Shown: positions 41,043-53,500, counted from the first letter of the stretch. The stretch: 57,470 nt of DNA from Prevotella sp. (GCA_022732315.1 JAIJUV010000002.1:1-57470), one strand, 5' to 3'. The notes: generated from the sequence alone by a model not told the origin. Numbers and translations are program-made.

Positions 41043-43508
41043 ATGCATTCTAAAATACTTTTCGCCTCGTTGCTGCTGGGCGGTTTGCCTTTGATGGGAA
41101 CCCTTTCGGCTGATGCAGCGGTGCGCGATACCATCAGCATCAACCAGGGATGGCAGTTCCATCGTGGTGATGTGAAGAACATTGCTGAGTTGAAGTCAAC
41201 CCAGAGCGGGGATGATGTGGTGAATCTGCCACATGATTTCCTGATAGGACAGGATTGGGTGGCTCCGGATGCCAGTGAGCGACCAGATAACAGTGATGCG
41301 GGCAGCAATGTGCGCAGCCGATTGAGTTCCCGTGGATTCAAGGAGATGGGCATCGGCTGGTATCGCTACGAGCTTACTCCCAAGGATGAATGGAAGGGAA
41401 AGCGCATCGTGCTCGACTTTCAGGGCATCATGCTGGTAGGTGATGTCTATCTGAACGGTAAGCGAATCGGTGGTACCGACTATGGATACCTGGGCTTCGA
41501 TATCGATTTGAGCAAACTCTTGAAATGGGGACAGCCTAATGAAATCGCAGTCAAGGCGGATACGCAAAATCCAAGCAACTCCCGCTGGTTTACGGGCGCC
41601 GGTCTCTATCGTGATGTCAATCTCATCGTCACCAATAAGGACCTGTTCTTCCCTCGCCATCCGCTCTTTATCCGTACACAGGGCAACAAGGAGGTGAAGA
41701 TCAAGGCGGAAATCATCAACCAGCAGAAGGTGGCTAAGGGGCAGAGCGCTGCCAAGATGCCTGTAGGTGTTCGTATTCTCGATGCCGATGGCAAGGTGGT
41801 GGCTGAGCAGAAGAACGACATCCACTTCAATGTCAAATGGAGAGACAGAGAGTATGAATTGCCAAGCATCTCTTTGGAAAATGCCAAGTTGTGGTCGCCG
41901 GATTCACCTTATTTATATATTGCCGAGGTGACGCTTTATGACAGCGAGGGCAACATCGCCGACCAGATTAAGGAGCTGTTTGGTGTGCGCACCATCGAAA
42001 TCGTTCCGCAGAAGGGCTTGCTGGTAAATGGCAAGAAGGTTCTCCTCAAGGGCTATGCCAACCATCATACTCTCGGTGCCCTGGGTGCTGCCGCCTATCC
42101 GCGTGCCATCGAGAAGCGACTGAAACTGATGAAGGAATTCGGAATGAACCATATCCGCACCTCTCATAATCCATATAGCGAGGACTTCCTGAAACTCTGC
42201 GATAAGTATGGCATCCTGGTGGTGGATGAACTTTACGACAAATGGCTCACCCAGTATGCCGGTGGCAGAGTGGATTGGGAGAGTCTCTGGCAGAAGGATG
42301 TTCCTGAGTGGGTGAAGCGAGATAGAAACCATCCTTCTGTGGTGATGTGGAGCTTGGGAAATGAGTTGCAGCAGTATAGCAACCTGCCTTTCAACGATTG
42401 GGGCGTTACAGCTTATAAGCTCCAGAAGGAGTTGCTGCACCGTTATGACGATACCCGACTCACCACCGTGGCGATGCATCCGCGCTATCGCAACCTTGAG
42501 ACGGATTCCATTCCAGCAGACCTGGCAATAGAGACAGAGGTGAATTCATATAACTATCGTTACATGTATTTCCCTGGCGACAGCAAGCGCTATCCGGAGA
42601 AAACCTTCTATCAGAGTGAGGCAAGTGTGGCTGCCATGGGACCAAACTTCTACGAGATGGATCTCGACAAGGTGATTGGTCTTGCCTATTGGGGCGCCAT
42701 CGATTACCTGGGCGAGAGCATGGGATGGCCTATCAAGGGTTGGAATCAGGGTGTGTTCGACCTTTCTCTTCAGCCAAAGCCAGATGCTTATTTCGTGAAG
42801 AGTATGTTTACTGACGAGCCAACCGTTCACATCGGTGTTATTGAGAAATCGGGTGGCAACATCCAGTGGAATGGCATCAATGTTTCAGCCGGAAAGCTTT
42901 CTGAAAACTGGAACCGTGAAGCAGGCGAGAAGTTTTCGCTCTATACCTATACCAATGGCGACGAGGTGGAACTCTTCCTCAACGGCAAGAGCCTGGGTGT
43001 GAAGAAGAACAGCAACGATCCTAAGCTCCGTGCCCGAATCAAGTGGGATGGCATCGCCTATGCTCCAGGCACTCTGGTGGCTGTGGCTAAGAAGAACGGT
43101 AAGGTGGTGGCTCGCCATCAGATAGAGACCACGGGCGAGGCTGTGGCTCTGAAGCTGGTTCCGGATATGGAGACCTGGCATGCTGACGGTAAGGATCTGA
43201 TGCACGTTAGCATCTATGCAGTAGATAAGAAGGGCAGAAGAGTACTGAACGTGAAGGATGCCAAGGCATTCGACAAGTTGACCTTCCAGGTGAAGGGCGA
43301 TGCGAATATCGTGGCGGTGGATAATGGAAACATCGCATCTGATGAACTTCATATCGGAAAGACCCAGTTGGAGAAGTCCATCCAGCGCAATCTCTTCCAG
43401 GGTTCTGCCCTCGTGATATTGAGAGCAGGCGATAAACCAGGAAAGATAGAGCTTTCGGTAGCTGGCGAAAAGATGAAAGCCAAGAAGCTGGTTTTGAATA
43501 CGAAATAA
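41043..43508 (+). CDS. Secreted GH2-family beta-galactosidase
   Basis: An 821-residue protein with a signal peptide ending near ADAA. It has the GH2 jelly-roll domain (VVNLPHDFLIG, LDFQGIMLVGDVYLNGKRIGG), an immunoglobulin-like domain, and the TIM barrel. The barrel has MNHIRTSHNP, acid/base WSLGNEL, and the nucleophile Glu probably in FYQSEAS. C-terminal DUF4982-like and Ig-like domains follow (DEVELFLNGKSLG). Both catalytic glutamates appear present, unlike in the other GH2 of this window. It probably removes beta-galactose from RG-I side chains. It is the last gene of the PL11 operon and is followed by a near-perfect terminator. Confidence 0.9.
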   Translation: MHSKILFASLLLGGLPLMGTLSADAAVRDTISINQGWQFHRGDVKNIAELKSTQSGDDVVNLPHDFLIGQDWVAPDASERPDNSDAGSNVRSRLSSRGFKEMGIGWYRYELTPKDEWKGKRIVLDFQGIMLVGDVYLNGKRIGGTDYGYLGFDIDLSKLLKWGQPNEIAVKADTQNPSNSRWFTGAGLYRDVNLIVTNKDLFFPRHPLFIRTQGNKEVKIKAEIINQQKVAKGQSAAKMPVGVRILDADGKVVAEQKNDIHFNVKWRDREYELPSISLENAKLWSPDSPYLYIAEVTLYDSEGNIADQIKELFGVRTIEIVPQKGLLVNGKKVLLKGYANHHTLGALGAAAYPRAIEKRLKLMKEFGMNHIRTSHNPYSEDFLKLCDKYGILVVDELYDKWLTQYAGGRVDWESLWQKDVPEWVKRDRNHPSVVMWSLGNELQQYSNLPFNDWGVTAYKLQKELLHRYDDTRLTTVAMHPRYRNLETDSIPADLAIETEVNSYNYRYMYFPGDSKRYPEKTFYQSEASVAAMGPNFYEMDLDKVIGLAYWGAIDYLGESMGWPIKGWNQGVFDLSLQPKPDAYFVKSMFTDEPTVHIGVIEKSGGNIQWNGINVSAGKLSENWNREAGEKFSLYTYTNGDEVELFLNGKSLGVKKNSNDPKLRARIKWDGIAYAPGTLVAVAKKNGKVVARHQIETTGEAVALKLVPDMETWHADGKDLMHVSIYAVDKKGRRVLNVKDAKAFDKLTFQVKGDANIVAVDNGNIASDELHIGKTQLEKSIQRNLFQGSALVILRAGDKPGKIELSVAGEKMKAKKLVLNTK

Positions 43509-43558
43509 ATCAACTAAAAAAGGTCGCCAAAATGCTGGCGACCTTTTTTAGTTGATTT
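43507..43558 (+). terminator. Terminator of the PL11 operon
   Basis: Arms 43507-43529 and 43536-43558 are perfectly complementary over 23 bases around a 6-base loop, including GGTCGCCA/TGGCGACC and a T run. The left arm overlaps the stop codon of the GH2 gene. Confidence 0.95.
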
Positions 43559-43570
43559 AGATTCGCTATA

Positions 43571-43660
43571 TCCGTCGAAATTCGACGTAACTGATATAGT
43601 TTCGACGGATTGGCTTAAGTTTCGACGGAAATACATTGTTTTTCGTCGAAATTCGACGGA
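43571..43660. repeat. Cluster of CGTCGAAA / TTTCGACG repeats
   Basis: In 90 bases the word CCGTCGAAATTCGACG or its half occurs repeatedly. Palindromic copies lie at 43572-43586 and 43644-43660, and direct half-copies TTTCGACGGA at 43600-43609 and 43620-43629, 20 bases apart. The cluster ends exactly at the stop codon of the AlbA_2 gene. Function is unknown; it could be a protein-binding array, a processing site or a mobile-repeat remnant. Confidence 0.8.
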
Positions 43661-45349
43661 TTATTGCAAAAGATACCAATTGCGACCATCTGTTTTAATC
43701 ATCTCTTCCAATTTCATAGCCTTAAGCAAATCTCCCAATAGTCGTAGTTGTTGCTCTTCCGTCTTGTTGGCAGGAAGTACATCTTTGAGATATTCGTATA
43801 TACTATCTCGCTTGGCGCCTTCGTCTCCTGCATTGCTGAGATACTGTAGAACCATTTGACGCAATCTCTCCTTATCCAATCCTTTGGTCTTTGTGTAAGA
43901 AGGCAGTTGGTGAGTGTTCTTGGCAATGCTAAGAGAAATGCTGTAATGCGGGACCTCACCTTCTATCAGTCCACGTTTGAGTAAGTCTTGCGCTATATCC
44001 TCATGAATAGTTCTGCCTTTTTGTACTGCGTCAAGAGAGATGCAATCCCAGAGAGATAGAGTGTCGTTTGTCTTCAACAAATCAGTGTATCGTTTATTGA
44101 TTTCATTGCCATAGATGCGGACAACTACTTTCTTCTTGATCTGGTCAATCTCATAGTCAGGCATAGGGAAGTGTCTGCGCCATTGCTCATTGAACATTTT
44201 CTTGATACCACGGCTTACGGTATCTATCATGTTGAAATCTACCATCGCCCTACATAAACATTCATTGCGGAAATGCGTCTGAGGCTCTTCGTTCCTTAAA
44301 ACATTCTCCAAAGTGCCAGGAATGAATGTGCCAGCATTGGAATAATACAGATATCCTGGATTCTCCACGAAATTGATGCGTTGCTGAAGAGTGTAGTCTT
44401 GATGGCCAATACAATTATGAAGGGCCTCACGGATGGTATAGTCGTCATACTGCTTCATCGTGTCGGGGAAAAGCGTACCTCCAGGCATTTCACGCAATGT
44501 CAGATTCTCTATCTTTGAGAGGATTTCGTCCACCGTTAATATAAAAGGTACTGTGAAGTGTTCGTAGTCAACCACTTCCTGCTTCTTGTCTCGCCGTGTC
44601 CAAGTAACCTGTACAACAGCAGGACGCAGTTTGAAAGTGGATTCGTATTTGCCCAACAAAATGATAGCTGCCCGAGTAATACCTCCGTTTCTCGTTAATC
44701 CACACTTGCTCAAAAAAGTTTGAACGTTCCAAGCATTCACTTCTTCTGCAGGAATACGGCTATGGACTTTTTTGAACATCATTCGAGCCTTGGCGATAGC
44801 AACCTCATCCAAATCGTCTATTGTAGCATCAGGTACAATTTCTGCAGACCAGTCCTTTGCTGCATAGATTGGTTCTTCAAGAATGACAGCCATTCTTTCT
44901 TGGGTCAATTCCACCAACGAATCTTCTATGCGTTGCCATGCCTTCTTGTGGGCAAGGACAGGGCGACGAGGCAAGTGCTTTGGAATATGTATTATCCATA
45001 CTCGCTTATTTGTATCATCGGTTATAAACTCCTCAATGCTTAGACCTTCAGATGAAAGATAAGTGCATTGTTCTGTGAGTTTGAACGTTGCCGACTGTGT
45101 GTTAGCTGGTTGCCCATTAAAGGTTAGCTTCGAAATATCAGTCCCGACTATTTCAAGCGTCTTATCCTTTACACCAATTACAAGATGTCCACCCTCCATG
45201 TTGGCAATAGCTGACACGTAGGAAATAACATCATCCTTCTCGTCCCCACAGAACGAGTTCTTCAGATTCTTAAATTCCTTCCATTCGCAGCGAGCATTCT
45301 CTTGTGGGTACTCACGGAGGAAGTATTGTTGTAGTTCGAGTTCGAGCAT
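43661..45349 (-). CDS. AlbA_2 (Schlafen AAA_4-type) putative ATP-binding protein
   Basis: A 562-residue cytoplasmic protein. Residues about 10-140 match the AlbA_2/Schlafen AAA_4 domain: CEWKEFKNLKNSF, YVSAIANMEGGHLVIGVKD, and a following HIPKHLPRRPVLA. The middle has a HATPase_c_4-like segment (TIREALHNCIGHQDYT near residue 298; Asn is an ATP-site residue). The C-terminal 120 residues look like winged-helix DNA-binding regions. Such proteins are often called transcriptional regulators, and AlbA_2 domains recur in defence islands. The gene starts 65 bases after the NERD-helicase gene, with no TAnnTTTG promoter in between, so it is probably the last gene of that operon. A repeat cluster follows its stop codon. 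Confidence 0.82.
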   Translation of the reverse strand: MLELELQQYFLREYPQENARCEWKEFKNLKNSFCGDEKDDVISYVSAIANMEGGHLVIGVKDKTLEIVGTDISKLTFNGQPANTQSATFKLTEQCTYLSSEGLSIEEFITDDTNKRVWIIHIPKHLPRRPVLAHKKAWQRIEDSLVELTQERMAVILEEPIYAAKDWSAEIVPDATIDDLDEVAIAKARMMFKKVHSRIPAEEVNAWNVQTFLSKCGLTRNGGITRAAIILLGKYESTFKLRPAVVQVTWTRRDKKQEVVDYEHFTVPFILTVDEILSKIENLTLREMPGGTLFPDTMKQYDDYTIREALHNCIGHQDYTLQQRINFVENPGYLYYSNAGTFIPGTLENVLRNEEPQTHFRNECLCRAMVDFNMIDTVSRGIKKMFNEQWRRHFPMPDYEIDQIKKKVVVRIYGNEINKRYTDLLKTNDTLSLWDCISLDAVQKGRTIHEDIAQDLLKRGLIEGEVPHYSISLSIAKNTHQLPSYTKTKGLDKERLRQMVLQYLSNAGDEGAKRDSIYEYLKDVLPANKTEEQQLRLLGDLLKAMKLEEMIKTDGRNWYLLQ

Positions 45350-45414
45350 ATCACATATTTACTTTTATGATTATTCGTGCATTTTCTTCTCTATTCTAGT
45401 AGGAAAAATCATAT

Positions 45415-47499
45415 TTATTCTTTTTTTTCATATAATCTTTCAGGAACACTTTTTAGGGGTTCTTGTAATTTGCCATCATACAGAATATACAAGTTTCTAT
45501 ATGTTCTGGTCATTGCCACGTAAAGTGCCTTCTTTTCGTCTGTATTTCGTGCACCATTGTAAAATGGTATAATTACAGTCTCAAACTGGAGGCCTTTAGC
45601 ACTATGATAAGTCATGAGTTTTGGATGTTCGGTTTTAAAGTTCAGTGTGTCCTTATTTCTTGAGTCATTATAACCAGCATTGTATTTAAATTCGCATGCA
45701 AATTTAGAAGAAGTAAATGAATTCATTATTTCAATAACCATTTCATTATCAGCTACTAAGATTCCAATATTTCGATATTTGTTCTTTTTTGTTATAGAAA
45801 TAATCTTGTTAATTTGTTCTTGTTTTGATTCACAACTCATGATTACAGGTAATGCATTTTCTTTGCTTAAATAAAGGCTTTCAGAGAAATCTCTAACTTT
45901 ATCGTTTTTTTCATCCAAACCAAGATAATCCTGCGTAATTTTAGCAACTGGTTTAGGAAGGCGATAATTATTGTAGAGTCGTGATACAGCTACTCCTGTC
46001 ATCTGAGATATTTGATCTATTGTCATAGTCTTCTTTCCAAATGCTTTATATATAGATTGAGCAGTATCGCCGAAAAAATAGAAGCATTTTTTTGCAGCAT
46101 GTATAAACTGCAATATTTCTTCTTTATCAAAATCCTGTATCTCATCAACAATTATATAATCTGCTGATGGCATACCCTGGTTAACCCATTGCCAATGATA
46201 AAAGAACTTCTTGTCAAGTGTATTTGCTTTTCCTTGACTCATATATCTATTTAATGATTTGGTTAAGGCGATTAATATTACATCACCTCCTGCCTCTAGA
46301 ATTTGCTGAGCTTTGTACATCGCAATAACAGATTTTCCACTTCCTGCACATCCTGCTACAATCATGGATTTTCCAATATTATCTCCAATTAGATCTAATT
46401 GATCATCGTCCATAGATTCTGTATCAACATTGAATGCTTTTAATATTTTTTGCTTCATGCCGAATCGTTTCTTAGGCTTTGAAGTTTGTTCTTTTACAAT
46501 GTTATTGGGTTGATTAACAATATCATCAACTTCATTTTCAACAGTTTTTATGTCTTCTATTAACTGAGTTGCATCTTTTTCTATCACAGATAGTTGCTCC
46601 GCTGAAGTGTCTACATGATTATTAGCTTCTTCCAATCGTTCTGCTTTAATCTGAAGCAACTCTGCCTGCTGTTGTTGGATAATTATATCCTTTTCTTCTG
46701 CCATTTTCTGCATTTTAGCCATCATAGTCTGAAGTAAATCTACAGCCTTATGTATTGTTTCTTTGTTCTTGGCATTATCCTCTTTTTCTTTTGCGAGAAG
46801 GACGTTAGGGGAAAAATCATCTCCGTTATGAGCAAACTCTTCGTGGAAAAGATCTCCAGGCATCACGTTTGTATCGCTATATTTTGTGATTATATAACGC
46901 TCATCTAGTCCCTTGCTTCTGATAAAATCAAATATATCACCATCGGTCAAAATAATTGATTTATTCGAACGTGTCCTTGCTTTAATTGTATCTAACTCTT
47001 CGCAAATATGCTCTACATCAGATACATTCACCCATGCATTTGCTCCCCATTTAAATTCTTCATCCAATTTTAAGGATGAAATTGAGGAGAACACAACAAG
47101 TGCTTGTATATTATTACATGCATCTTCATTCTTGATATATCTCGATAACCCATCTCGTAAAGCTCGACGGTTGATCTTAAGTTGCTCAAATACAGTTTTA
47201 CTGGAACCATCTTTCTTCTTGGCTCCTCCATTTATTCTTTCACTGCCATGAAACCAATCACCGTTTGCCTGAGCTTTAATTTCACCAGCATAGTTCTTAA
47301 ATTCAACTAATACAATGGCATCTTCTTTGATTATTAGCCCATCAATATCAACTCCGTTAATATTCAGTTTGCCACTTAAATATAGTACAACTTCATTCTT
47401 TCCCTGATAATGTTTTTGCATGATTGGCAATGTGGAACGAAATTGACTAATTTCTCCAGCATTATCAGCTTTATTAAATTCATATATTATTAAACTCAT
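45415..47499 (-). CDS. NERD-domain SF1 (UvrD-like) helicase
   Basis: A 694-residue protein. Residues about 25-125 are a NERD nuclease-related domain (DIDGLIIKEDAIVLVEFKNYAGEI). A coiled-coil-rich linker follows (about 245-340). A superfamily 1 helicase core comes next: Walker A AGCAGSGKS near 385, Walker B VDEIQDF near 453, GDTAQSIY, YNNYRLP, TYHSAKGLQFETV near 635 and YVAMTRTYRNLYI near 664. The NERD lysine/glutamate pattern (V-E-F-K) resembles a PD-(D/E)XK nuclease core, so nuclease activity is possible. It starts 12 bases after the stop of the 3044-residue helicase gene, so the two are co-expressed and may form a complex or act on the same substrate. A role in defence or repair is inference. 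Confidence 0.88.
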   Translation of the reverse strand: MSLIIYEFNKADNAGEISQFRSTLPIMQKHYQGKNEVVLYLSGKLNINGVDIDGLIIKEDAIVLVEFKNYAGEIKAQANGDWFHGSERINGGAKKKDGSSKTVFEQLKINRRALRDGLSRYIKNEDACNNIQALVVFSSISSLKLDEEFKWGANAWVNVSDVEHICEELDTIKARTRSNKSIILTDGDIFDFIRSKGLDERYIITKYSDTNVMPGDLFHEEFAHNGDDFSPNVLLAKEKEDNAKNKETIHKAVDLLQTMMAKMQKMAEEKDIIIQQQQAELLQIKAERLEEANNHVDTSAEQLSVIEKDATQLIEDIKTVENEVDDIVNQPNNIVKEQTSKPKKRFGMKQKILKAFNVDTESMDDDQLDLIGDNIGKSMIVAGCAGSGKSVIAMYKAQQILEAGGDVILIALTKSLNRYMSQGKANTLDKKFFYHWQWVNQGMPSADYIIVDEIQDFDKEEILQFIHAAKKCFYFFGDTAQSIYKAFGKKTMTIDQISQMTGVAVSRLYNNYRLPKPVAKITQDYLGLDEKNDKVRDFSESLYLSKENALPVIMSCESKQEQINKIISITKKNKYRNIGILVADNEMVIEIMNSFTSSKFACEFKYNAGYNDSRNKDTLNFKTEHPKLMTYHSAKGLQFETVIIPFYNGARNTDEKKALYVAMTRTYRNLYILYDGKLQEPLKSVPERLYEKKE

Positions 47500-47511
47500 A
47501 TTTCTTGTAAT

Positions 47512-50500
47512 TTATTTGCCATATCCGGCAATGTTAACAATAAATATATAACCTTGATCATGGGCTTCACTGCACCATTTTGAGGCATACAATTCTGGCT
47601 GCCTATAGTAAAACTTACTTGGATTACTTTGAAATTCAGACAATCGTCGCTTGTCGGAATTTTCAGTATCTTGATATGTCCAGTAGAAAACATCACTTAC
47701 AAAAAAACCGGTCAATGTTTCTTTATTTTCGGTTTCCATACGCTGGACTATACTGCTTCTTCTGGATAATTGGCCAACAATGCTTCCATTATGAATAATA
47801 TTATATGTAGTGAATTGCTGGCCATTTCTGTTCATACCTCTGTAACGTCTAATTTCTACTGGATCATTCTTACGCACATTATATGCGATAGCTTTGTTTC
47901 CATTAAAATTATATCCAGCATTAAACCCTATATTATAATTATCGAGTCCAACTTTTCTTTCTCTTATTCCCCATTGGTCTTCAAGGCTGGTAAAGCGACG
48001 CATGTTTTCAACCGCCTTCTCCCTATTTCCTTTGTATACGAATAGGTATTTTCTTGCACGAGTATATGCAACATATAGTAGTCTTTTCTCTTCTTCTATT
48101 TGTTCAATGTCATTAGAGGAGAGTGGGGTAGACTCATCAATATCTTCAGTTGGGTTAAAAGGAAGAGACGTTACCGATGGTGTTATAATGACAGCATCGA
48201 ACTCCAACCCCTTCACTTTATGCATAGTGGTAAGCACTACATTAAGTTGTTGGTCTAATAATATGCGTCTATTTTGGAACCGCTTGTCATCATATAGCTT
48301 ATATAATTGAGGATTATCTTCTTTTAAGGTTTCTCTGATACCATCGGCCATATCGCCATAAGTGTGCGATTCCTCATCTGTCGATGCAAAATCAAGATAA
48401 TCAAGTATTAGTACAAATGCAAAATCCATATAGAAAGAATCCCAGTTTGGAAATTTGTTTATCCATGAAGATATTGTTTCCTTCAATGCAAATTCTGTCT
48501 GGTTACCCTCTAATTTCAGTCTCTTGTTGCGGTTGCTATCCAACAATTTCAGAACTGCATAGATTTCTCGCATTCTATATAACTCACATACAGAAACTCC
48601 TTGTATTCTGATTCTAATACCAGGTAAATTTAGGGCTTTTATGAGTGAGTAACCGTGATAGACTTCGTTATTCGTTCTGAAGAACACGGCCAAATCTGTC
48701 ACACCCAGCTCTTTTAAGCGTTGAACATATCTTTCAAAATCGTTTGACCACTTTCTGCTGTCCTGATAAATAATCACATACTCTGATTGTGGTTCGTTTT
48801 CTATATTCTTCTTGCATGGAACTGGTACATGAGAAGTTGCTGGTAGATAGCGACTGGCTTCTTTGAGAATCTTTGGATATGAACGATAATTAGTGCTCAT
48901 TGTCATTTTCTTAGGACTTAAAGTCTTATAAAGCTGTTCATAATAATAATTTGGATCCATAGACTCTTCTTTCTCAAATCCATATATACTTTGATCTTTA
49001 TCTCCAATTGTAAAGAACGTGAGGTCATTATAGATTTCTTTCAACCCAAACATTGCGTTAAGTCTTGTTTGAGTAATATCTTGGAACTCGTCAATAAATA
49101 CATATTGAAGATCTGGCATTGCTGCTCGAACGTCATTTGGCTTGTTTTTTATCGTTCTAAGTAGTATTCTTTCCCACTCATTCATTTCATGTCCGGAGAG
49201 CGCAGTATCTCCGCACACTCTTTTTGCAAGACTGTGGAAAGTGTATACATGTAATTGACTTGCAGAACGACTCAATCCAAGTGACGCGAATAGTTTAGCC
49301 AAACGACTTTTTAGCTCAACAACTACAGCCCTGTTATAAGCCAACACTAAGATGCTCTTAGGGTTTACATGTTGATGGTATATTAGTTTTGCACATTTTA
49401 ATGTCAGGACATGTGTTTTTCCTGATCCAGGGCCTGCTTCTACGTTAACATTTTCATTTGAGTTCTCATTGTAGATGGCCCATTGTTCCGGATTGTCTTG
49501 TAATTGTTTTTCCGCTTTTTTTATTGCCGTGGCACGAAGAGCATCCCAGATAGGATCAGATTCTTCATAGTAGTTACTTAATAATGTTTTAAAGTCTTCG
49601 GAGTTTTTTAATGAAAAATATGATCCGATCAATTCCTGGAATTCCTGTTTTGAGTGAATCTTCGTTGTAAGAACGTCCATAACGCATAAACGAAGATTTC
49701 TGATTTCTATAGCTTCATCAAATGCGACTTTGTCTTGATAATCTTTCGAATCTGGCTCAACGTTCTCTAAAATCACTTCTTCTGAATTGTCAGTTGTATA
49801 TATCTCAATGCCAGTAGGAAGCAATGCATCCGTGGAGATGTATGCCATTCCATTTAGATATCGTAAAAGGCTCTCGAAATATACGAATCCTTTATTTTCA
49901 AATCCCAACTCAACAATAGCATCAGACCAGCGGATTATAGTGCTTTGGCATTTATTGATATATTCCAAGGTTTTCAAACAGTCTGCCTGAAAATCATTTA
50001 AAAATTCTTTCCATGTGTCTTTCTCTACTATTACAGATTGAAGAACACATTTTTTCTTTGTATCTATGTATGATTGTACTTTAACATCAGGAATAATCTC
50101 CAATAATGATATGACTTGTCTCAGGCGTTTCTTGTATAAATCGTCATGGTATGAATGGGCAATAGATAAGCCTTTATTATTTTGTTTATCATTCTCATTA
50201 TACCAAGTCATGTATTTTTCTGTAGACTGATTGCCGTCTTCATCGGTCTTAGTGACCTTCTTTACAATTTCTTCTAGGGTATCTGAATCCTTAATGAATT
50301 GACGAATATCGGAAAGAGTATAATTCTTTTCGAGTTTTAATCCATTATTCAGCAACAGTGATCTTGTGGCATTCAAAATTATATGAAATGCAACTTCATG
50401 TGAATTCCAGTCCATCATGTAGGAAACTTCACTCAGTCTAGTGAACGCAATGTGGCATCGAGTTTCTTGTTCTATTCGAATAATTTTATGTTTCTCGCAC

Positions 50501-53500
50501 CAAATCAAACTGTCTAGCAGTTTGGCTGAAGGCATTGACAGTTTTGCAGCAAGTTTCTGAATGGAGACCTGAATATTTGAATTTTGTTGTTCTGTTTGAA
50601 TGAATCTCAACTCAGCTAAAATAGCTGTAGCATAAGTGGCGCTACGGGATGTAGAAAGCCTTTTGATTCTTTCTTCTAACGTCTCTTCATTTGAATCTGC
50701 TGAATTATTATCAAGAATTGTAATATTAATATGTGCAGGACTCAAATATCCCATCTTGATTCTTCCCATTCGCTCAAGCCAATACTGGCCAATTTTGAAG
50801 TCTGTAAAGTCATGATCGAACTGGCCATTTGCCCATAACGTATTTGGAACTACTACAGGATATTCTTTAGTTTTATCAATTGGCTGTATTTTTGTAATGT
50901 ACGAATTAATAGCTACTCTAATCTCCTCGAGATTCTTCCAACTTAAGGTGCTTTGGAGAAGCTGCTCTTTAGCTTTCTTAATATCATCCTTTGAGAACAG
51001 ACACAAGGTCGGTATAGGATTTGATTCACTAAATCCTGCATCTATATACATTTTTTTATTTCGTCCAGCTCTACCAACTTCCTGAAGATAATCTTCCATT
51101 ACACTTGGCGGCATCAAATGGACAATATAGTGAATGTTAGGTATATCCATCCCCATACCAAATGCCTTTGTTGCACAAAGTATATATAATGGATCATTGT
51201 TATCTTTAAATCTTTTATATGTTTCTTCTCTATCATCGCCATCCATACCAGCATGGAAATAGCCTATTGCTTGTGTTGACAATTCTTTACTTAAGATTTC
51301 TGCCTTGTACAATTCATCCGCTAGAAGCAAAGACATTTCTTCACATTGATTTCTAGTTTTACAGAAAACAAGCATTCGGCTATCTTGAGCTTTGATGTTA
51401 TTTTTTATGATATAGTCAACGATTTCTTTCAAACGATGAGGTATATCATGAAACACCAATTTAAAGTCCATTTTGATGTGGCTCCTGATAGGATTGTAAA
51501 TCTTCTTATCATTTTCTTGTCCCAATCGCTTTACAGGAATTACATCATTTATTTGATCGTATATCATGTCGGTTACTGTCGCTGAAAACATTGATATACA
51601 CATGTCATCGCCATAAGTATCCTTGAACTTCTTACATATTTTTATAACATTTAAATATTCTGGACGGAACTCCATTCCCCATTGTGAAATACAATGCGCT
51701 TCATCAAATATCATATACTCAAGTCCATGATCATTTGCCATTCTTGAGGATAAAGCATTTAAGAATGCTCTTGAACGGAAACGCTCAGGAGTTACATAAA
51801 GAATCGCTATTTCACCACCATTAATTTTTCTATATATGTTCTTTACTTCTTGATATGATCTGTCTCCATTTAAGTAATCTACATTGGATATAAAGCCTTT
51901 TTCTCCTAGTTCTTTTACCTGATCTTGCATCAATGCCTTCAATGGAGTTACTACAATAGACAGTTTATTTGTATATGCTGAATTATAAAGCGCAGGTCCT
52001 TGGAATAAAACGGATTTTCCACCACCTGTAGGTAGTGAGACAAGATAGTTTCCTTGTCTTTTAAGGATATGAGGGATAATCTCCGCTTGAATAGGGCTCC
52101 ATTTCTTTTCAGAATCATGTTCTGGATTTACTAATATCGAAAAAATAAGGTCTTTAGCCTTTTCAATATCTGAATCATTTTCATAAATGGATGAGCTATC
52201 CGTAAAGAAAGTCTTGCAAATATTTAGTGAATCATTAAAATTTTCCTCTTTATTCCATAATTGTTTTACCCTATAAGAAGATACACCCCATACTGCTGAA
52301 AGGAAGTGATATTCCTCTAGGAAAGAGTCAAGTACATACATTGTTGATTCAATGCTGTTAGCTTTTATAAAATGATAATAATATTCATATACAGGCCATA
52401 TAGACAGCAAAATAGACTGGTAAGTATCTTTTGCCGAACCTATTGCAACAGATGTTCCTTTTTCTTTTATACCATCATACAAGAATGATTTGTTAAACTC
52501 ATTTGTAAGACCATTCCACATCATCATATGTTTCTCAACGGCCAGGTTATCCCACACATAACAATATGGTGTGTCTCTTCGCCAATCAACGATATCAAAG
52601 AAATGATTTTTGCTTGTTACAAGCATACCGTTTTCATGGTGGTCTATCAACTCAAGTTTTCTGACCAAAGAACCATTGTCAGGAATATAGAAACCTAATG
52701 TTCTTGCATAAGACACGACATCTTCTATTTCCAGAGAATCTTCTAATAATAGAATTATAGGGCGATGATCTTTATAGAAATGAATGTCTTTAAGTAAAGC
52801 CATTTGATAGGCCCAGTAGGTGGCTCTATACCTTGATGTTGCACTGACGCGCTTTTGTAAAGCATCAAATCCTTTGCCATGTCCACTATATACTAAATGT
52901 ATTGAGTTGTTATTTCCGCTGTCTGTTATCCATGGAATTATTTCTATTGTCACCCCCTCAGAGCCATTGTTCAGTGACTCTAAAATAGAGAAGAAATCAT
53001 AATTGTAGCTAACGATATACTTGCCTTCTCTAGTTCTCTCAATCCATACGTTAGCAGCTTCCGAAGGTACATCATTAAAAATATTTAGTTTTCGTTCTTC
53101 CTTATTTACAGCAATGTAACTAGATGCCCCTAATCGCATAGGGATACTGCTATCATTTTGCCAAAAATCAGAAGGAGAATAATGAGTTGGCAATGAATAT
53201 TGGTTTACTCGATTTTCAATTTCACAACCAACAAACCAAATATGTTCGTAATTTTTCAGGTTACTATTTTCCCTTAGAAACTCCATGTCTGCACAATCTA
53301 CATTTCCGGAGCTTTCAATAACGTACTCTTCAAGTAGATTATCAGATAAATAATTGAGCCTAAGATATTGAGCAAGATTTGCTACAACTGGAGTTTTTGA
53401 CATGGTAACAAATCTATTTAAAATTGCATTAAGGAAAGTATCGTCAAAAGGTTTCTCATGAAGCATTTTTTTACTAATAGACATGTAATCAATGCCTTCC

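Noticed and set aside
43571..43660. CRISPR array
   Set aside because: Repeats are only about 8-17 bases, alternate in orientation and have no uniform spacers, and no cas genes are near.
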